Source: Stentor coeruleus (Eukaryota; Ciliophora; Heterotrichea; Heterotrichida; Stentoridae). Taken from it: a stretch of 31,660 nt of DNA. A model generated the notes under the pieces. That model made no database searches, had not been told where the DNA came from, and was given only the letters and a program-made list of their open reading frames with translations. A program made the position numbers and the translations under genes. Below, one piece after another: positions 29,301-31,660 of the stretch (positions are counted from its first letter, which is position 1; every line of letters starts with the position of its first letter). The stretch covers positions 1-31,660 of the forward strand of contig MPUH01000856.1 in assembly GCA_001970955.1 (NCBI GenBank), given 5' to 3'.

Positions 29301-30871
29301 CTGACTGTGTAGAAAACAGCCAATTAACAAACAACACCTGTCACTGCAACAAAGGGTTTATTGAACTAACATCCAAATGCCAAGCCAATTATTTCTATGG
29401 ATATTTATCCATAAGTCCCCAAAATAAGCTTTTATTATCATTCTCAGAAATACCTTCAGAACCATTATCCTCATACTCAATCAAAATAGATATTCAAGGA
29501 TTTCAAGATTACTCCAAATCCTTCTTCCAAGTAAACTCTAGTGCATTTTACATTTCCCTTTATTTCTCATATGAAATCCCATCCAACACTGAAGTTTACC
29601 TATCTTTCTTCTCAGATCAAGTTTATAGTATCAATAACAAAATCCTTAAAAACCTCAATTATACTGGTTATCTCTATGAATATAACCCATTAATCAGTAA
29701 TTCTAATATTCAAACTATTGTTAATAAAACTGAAGCATTTACAAAAGTTATTGTAAGTACCGCTATTGGATGCGCTATTATCAGTAATCCAGCTGCAGCA
29801 TGGGCTATAATAAATACTATACAAATGGTCCAGTATTTACCTTTAGGTAGCAATCCTATGACTCCAGGGTTAAAATTATTTTTAGTTGCTTTGGGTGGAT
29901 ATAATTTTATCCCAAATCCTACTGTATATATTTTCAATATGAATTCATCAACTGAACCATATTTACAAGCTAGGAATTATGGGTTTACAACTTCAGTTTT
30001 CTGGATCAATGCTGGTCCTTTTTTTGGCATTTTTTTCCTTATTGTTTCGTTATGGCCAATTTTATGGATTTCTTCAAAGATAAAAAATTTTAGCATGAAT
30101 GCAAAGCTAGTTAAAATGGTTGGGAACTACCAGTATTCTTTTTTTATTCGCTTTTGGATCCAAACTTACTTAGACATTGGAATATTGGTATTTATCCAAT
30201 TAAGATCAGTACATTTTATTTAGACATTCCATAAAACTTCCCAAGGATACTTCAATGAATTTTCTGCAGTACTTTTAACTGTAACAACTACATAGGTAGC
30301 TTTTATCCTAACAATCCCAATTCTTTTAATTTTCTCTTTCATAAACAAAAATGAAATCGTATCAAATGAACGTAACTTCATGAAAAAATGGGGAAGTTTA
30401 TACTATGAATTCAAGCTTAATAAAAGTTTTTTTTATTCTCAATTCTACACCTTATACTTTATAAAACGAATAATTTTTGTATTATCGCAAATATTCCTCA
30501 ACAGTATAATGGTTTTACAATCATCTTTGAACTTATTTTTAGCGTTTATTTCATTTGCGTATTTTTGTTATTATAGACCGTTTAAAGATTCATTAATTCT
30601 TGCGTCTAATTTTCTAAGTGAAATGTGCACGTTGATTACTCAGGCAATATCAATTGCTTTTATATTCAATGTTAGGGAAAAAGTATCAGAAATATTAGAG
30701 CAGGTCATTGTTTGGTCTGTACTTATATGCTTAGGTGGACAAATATTAATTTCTCTTTTCTTGGCAACTTTATCTTTCATTAAAGCCTGGAAAAAAATTG
30801 AAAAAATCAGAGCCATGTCTTTTCTTAATACAGTCAAGATGCCTGAGAAAAATTGCTTACCAACAGCATAA
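26323..30871 (+). CDS. LamG-like / Cys-rich repeat / multi-TM surface protein, copy 2
   Basis: Four exons (26323-26855, 26871-30208, 30224-30280, 30296-30871). After dropping 7 bases at the scaffold join near 28527 the coding length is 4497 nt, giving 1498 residues in one frame. Residues 1-17 are a signal peptide (LYGAFIMLGVVNSA). A LamG-like domain (EYRLYKNFGQIIYDYSGNN) follows, then roughly ten 49-residue Cys-rich repeats with near-identical central units (NECSECTQANLCTVCKA), a non-repetitive Cys-rich zone, and a C-terminal region with about eight hydrophobic segments. The segment NPMTPGLKLFLVALGGYNFI matches NPLTPGIRGFLKALGGFNII of copy 1. Two introns are shared with copy 1; the first one, in the LamG domain, is unique. 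The architecture predicts a large cell-surface receptor or adhesin; ligand and signalling partner are unknown. It lies downstream of GTPase-like copy C on the same strand. Confidence 0.87.
26856..26870 (+). other. 15-nt intron in the LamG-like domain
   Basis: GTAAATTTATCTTAG. It interrupts a Ser codon; removal joins the frame through NGVS-MNEIYTEDG. It contains an in-frame TAA that would otherwise end the protein. No counterpart was seen in the paralogue. Confidence 0.92.
27270..28900 (+). repeat. 147-bp tandem repeats encoding Cys-rich units (copy 2)
   Basis: Around ten units of about 49 codons. The three central units (about 27560-28010) are nearly identical in DNA, while the outer ones diverge. 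The scaffold join at 28527 falls inside the array, so the true unit number is uncertain. Boundaries are approximate. Confidence 0.85.
28521..28533. other. Scaffold join with a 6-bp overlap inside the Cys-rich array
   Basis: ATGTGT occurs on both sides of the N at 28527. Removing the N and one copy restores the frame and yields a normal repeat unit (CSTCVQDRLCKSC). This indicates a collapsed or mis-joined overlap and not a gene break. Confidence 0.85.
30209..30223 (+). other. 15-nt intron (surface protein copy 2)
   Basis: GTACATTTTATTTAG, with an in-frame TAG at its end. Removal joins IQLRS to TFHKTSQGYF. It is at the same place as the intron at 19529-19543 in copy 1. Confidence 0.93.
30281..30295 (+). 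other. 15-nt intron (surface protein copy 2)
   Basis: GTAACAACTACATAG, containing an in-frame TAG. Removal joins SAVLLT to VAFILTIPILL. The exon between the two introns is 57 nt, as in the paralogue. Confidence 0.93.
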
Positions 30872-30890
30872 ACTAATTTAGTTATTAAAT

Positions 30891-31207
30891 ATGGAACTTA
30901 TGATAAAACAAGTAAATTCTAGAGTGGAATTACTTTTACATCAAGGCAATATAAAATAAGAAGAAGCACTTAAGTTATTTCTTGAAGCATATCAATATCG
31001 AATACTTATTTTTACAAGGATGAATACAGTGGTTCTGGTATTTATCGAAGACTTGCACATAGTATGTTTAAAATAAGCGATGACAGCTGTAAAATATAGT
31101 TTTCCAAACCTAACTGAAGCCAAATTTACGCAAAAAGATATATAAAAGTATGCTCATAATAAAGTATCTAAAGATATGTATGCTCTTAATTTTATAATTG
31201 GCGATTA
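30891..31207 (+). pseudogene. Decayed coding fragment of unknown family
   Basis: Protein-like sequence starts at the ATG at 30891 (SRVELLLHQGNIK, then EEALKLFLEAYQ). It runs through two or three frame changes, with pieces such as KDEYSGSGIYRRLAHSMFKI and KYAHNKVSKDMYALNF. Stops at 30957 (TAA), 31097 (TAG) and 31143 (TAA) fall where Gln would be acceptable, as in the larger relic at 10510. The first piece is faintly TPR-like, but I do not recognise the family. It runs directly into the copy D relic, so the two fragments were joined by rearrangement. Confidence 0.5.
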
Positions 31208-31660
31208 TAATTATAGTTCTGAAAGCGAAGAGGAGAAAAATATGATATTGAAGACAATGATGAAGATTTTGCTATTAATTTTAGACGATATGAGTTTATG
31301 AAAAGTAGAAATTTAATAGGGTCTTTTATCTTTGAAAGTTCATTGGCAAAGCAGTTGTCTTTTGTCAAATCAAATGCTTATTCAATAAAATGTATTGCGA
31401 ATGATGCTTTTATCTATATGTCTATGGAAAAAGAAGGAGGAGTCGACTTGCTAAAGTAATAAATAAATTAAATAATGTGCTTTTATTTAGTATAAATTTA
31501 ACTGACCAAGGTTATCTTATACAAAATATATAGACTAGTTATTATTTATTTGTCACTAAAGTTTATAAGAGAAATGATTCTTATGTTGTTGAAGGATCGA
31601 GTAAGTATGATAGTAAAAGTTATTTTGAAATTGAGGAAAAATGATGGGTGCTACGTATTG
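31205..31660 (+). pseudogene. Broken partial duplicate of GTPase-like copy C (copy D)
   Basis: Matches the C-terminal half of copy C from the acidic linker (starting at ATTATAGTTCTGAAAGCGAA) to the window edge; it continues beyond the window. It lacks the whole G domain. The aspartate run is contracted. Frameshifts occur in the linker, at the GGAGATAGACTT site (here GGAGTCGACTT) and near 31638. A CAG in copy C (25476) is TAG here (31531). Overall divergence is moderate, yet 31543-31637 is identical to 25488-25582 over about 95 bp. It is a dead, 5'-truncated copy whose breakpoint lies near the linker/trefoil boundary. Confidence 0.88.

Noticed and set aside
30380-30871. Separate 163-residue membrane protein gene
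   Set aside because: It is the last exon of surface protein copy 2; removing two 15-nt introns joins it in frame, exactly as in copy 1.
1-31660. tRNA, rRNA or other structured RNA genes
   Set aside because: I looked for T-loop-like and conserved RNA motifs in the intergenic regions and saw none that I could support.

Overview
The window looks like macronuclear DNA of a heterotrich ciliate close to Stentor. It is very AT-rich, the long reading frames use the standard code, and two genes are interrupted by introns of exactly 15 nt (GT...AG), a hallmark of heterotrichs. The species assignment is inference; the intron length and codon use are read directly from the sequence.

Layout. (1) 369-3473: a large TPR protein. 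(2) 3474-6089: a gene-poor stretch with a small single C2H2 zinc-finger protein on the minus strand and a possible 33-residue basic peptide. (3) 6090-10159: two tandem paralogous six-TM potassium channels with cyclic-nucleotide-binding-like domains. (4) 10510-11911: a decayed gene with about four frameshifts whose in-frame stops are all TAA or TAG. (5) 11912-12817: a CK1-family kinase that lacks the catalytic lysine, so probably a pseudokinase. (6) 13125-31660: an interleaved cluster of two paralogous families. One family (copies A, B, C and a broken copy D) has an N-terminal P-loop GTPase-like domain, a linker that differs in every copy, and C-terminal approximately 40-residue repeats that look like a beta-trefoil. 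The other (two copies) consists of about 1,470-1,500-residue secreted or membrane proteins with a LamG-like lectin domain, a ladder of 49-residue Cys-rich (furin/EGF-like) repeats and a multi-TM C-terminus.

The cluster resembles a fast-evolving recognition locus: expanded tandem repeats, linkers swapped between paralogues, a truncated copy, a partial duplicate and a possible gene-conversion tract. A functional link between the GTPase and receptor families is only a hypothesis from co-location and co-duplication.

A second strong signal is strand asymmetry. The flanks upstream of several genes are nearly free of G on the sense strand, and the flanks downstream are nearly free of C, with sharp flips at gene boundaries.

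Four single-N scaffold joins are present. Two carry unmerged duplicated ends (69 and 76 bp) and one a 6-bp overlap. Two of the joins split real genes, and removing the duplicated bases restores the reading frames.
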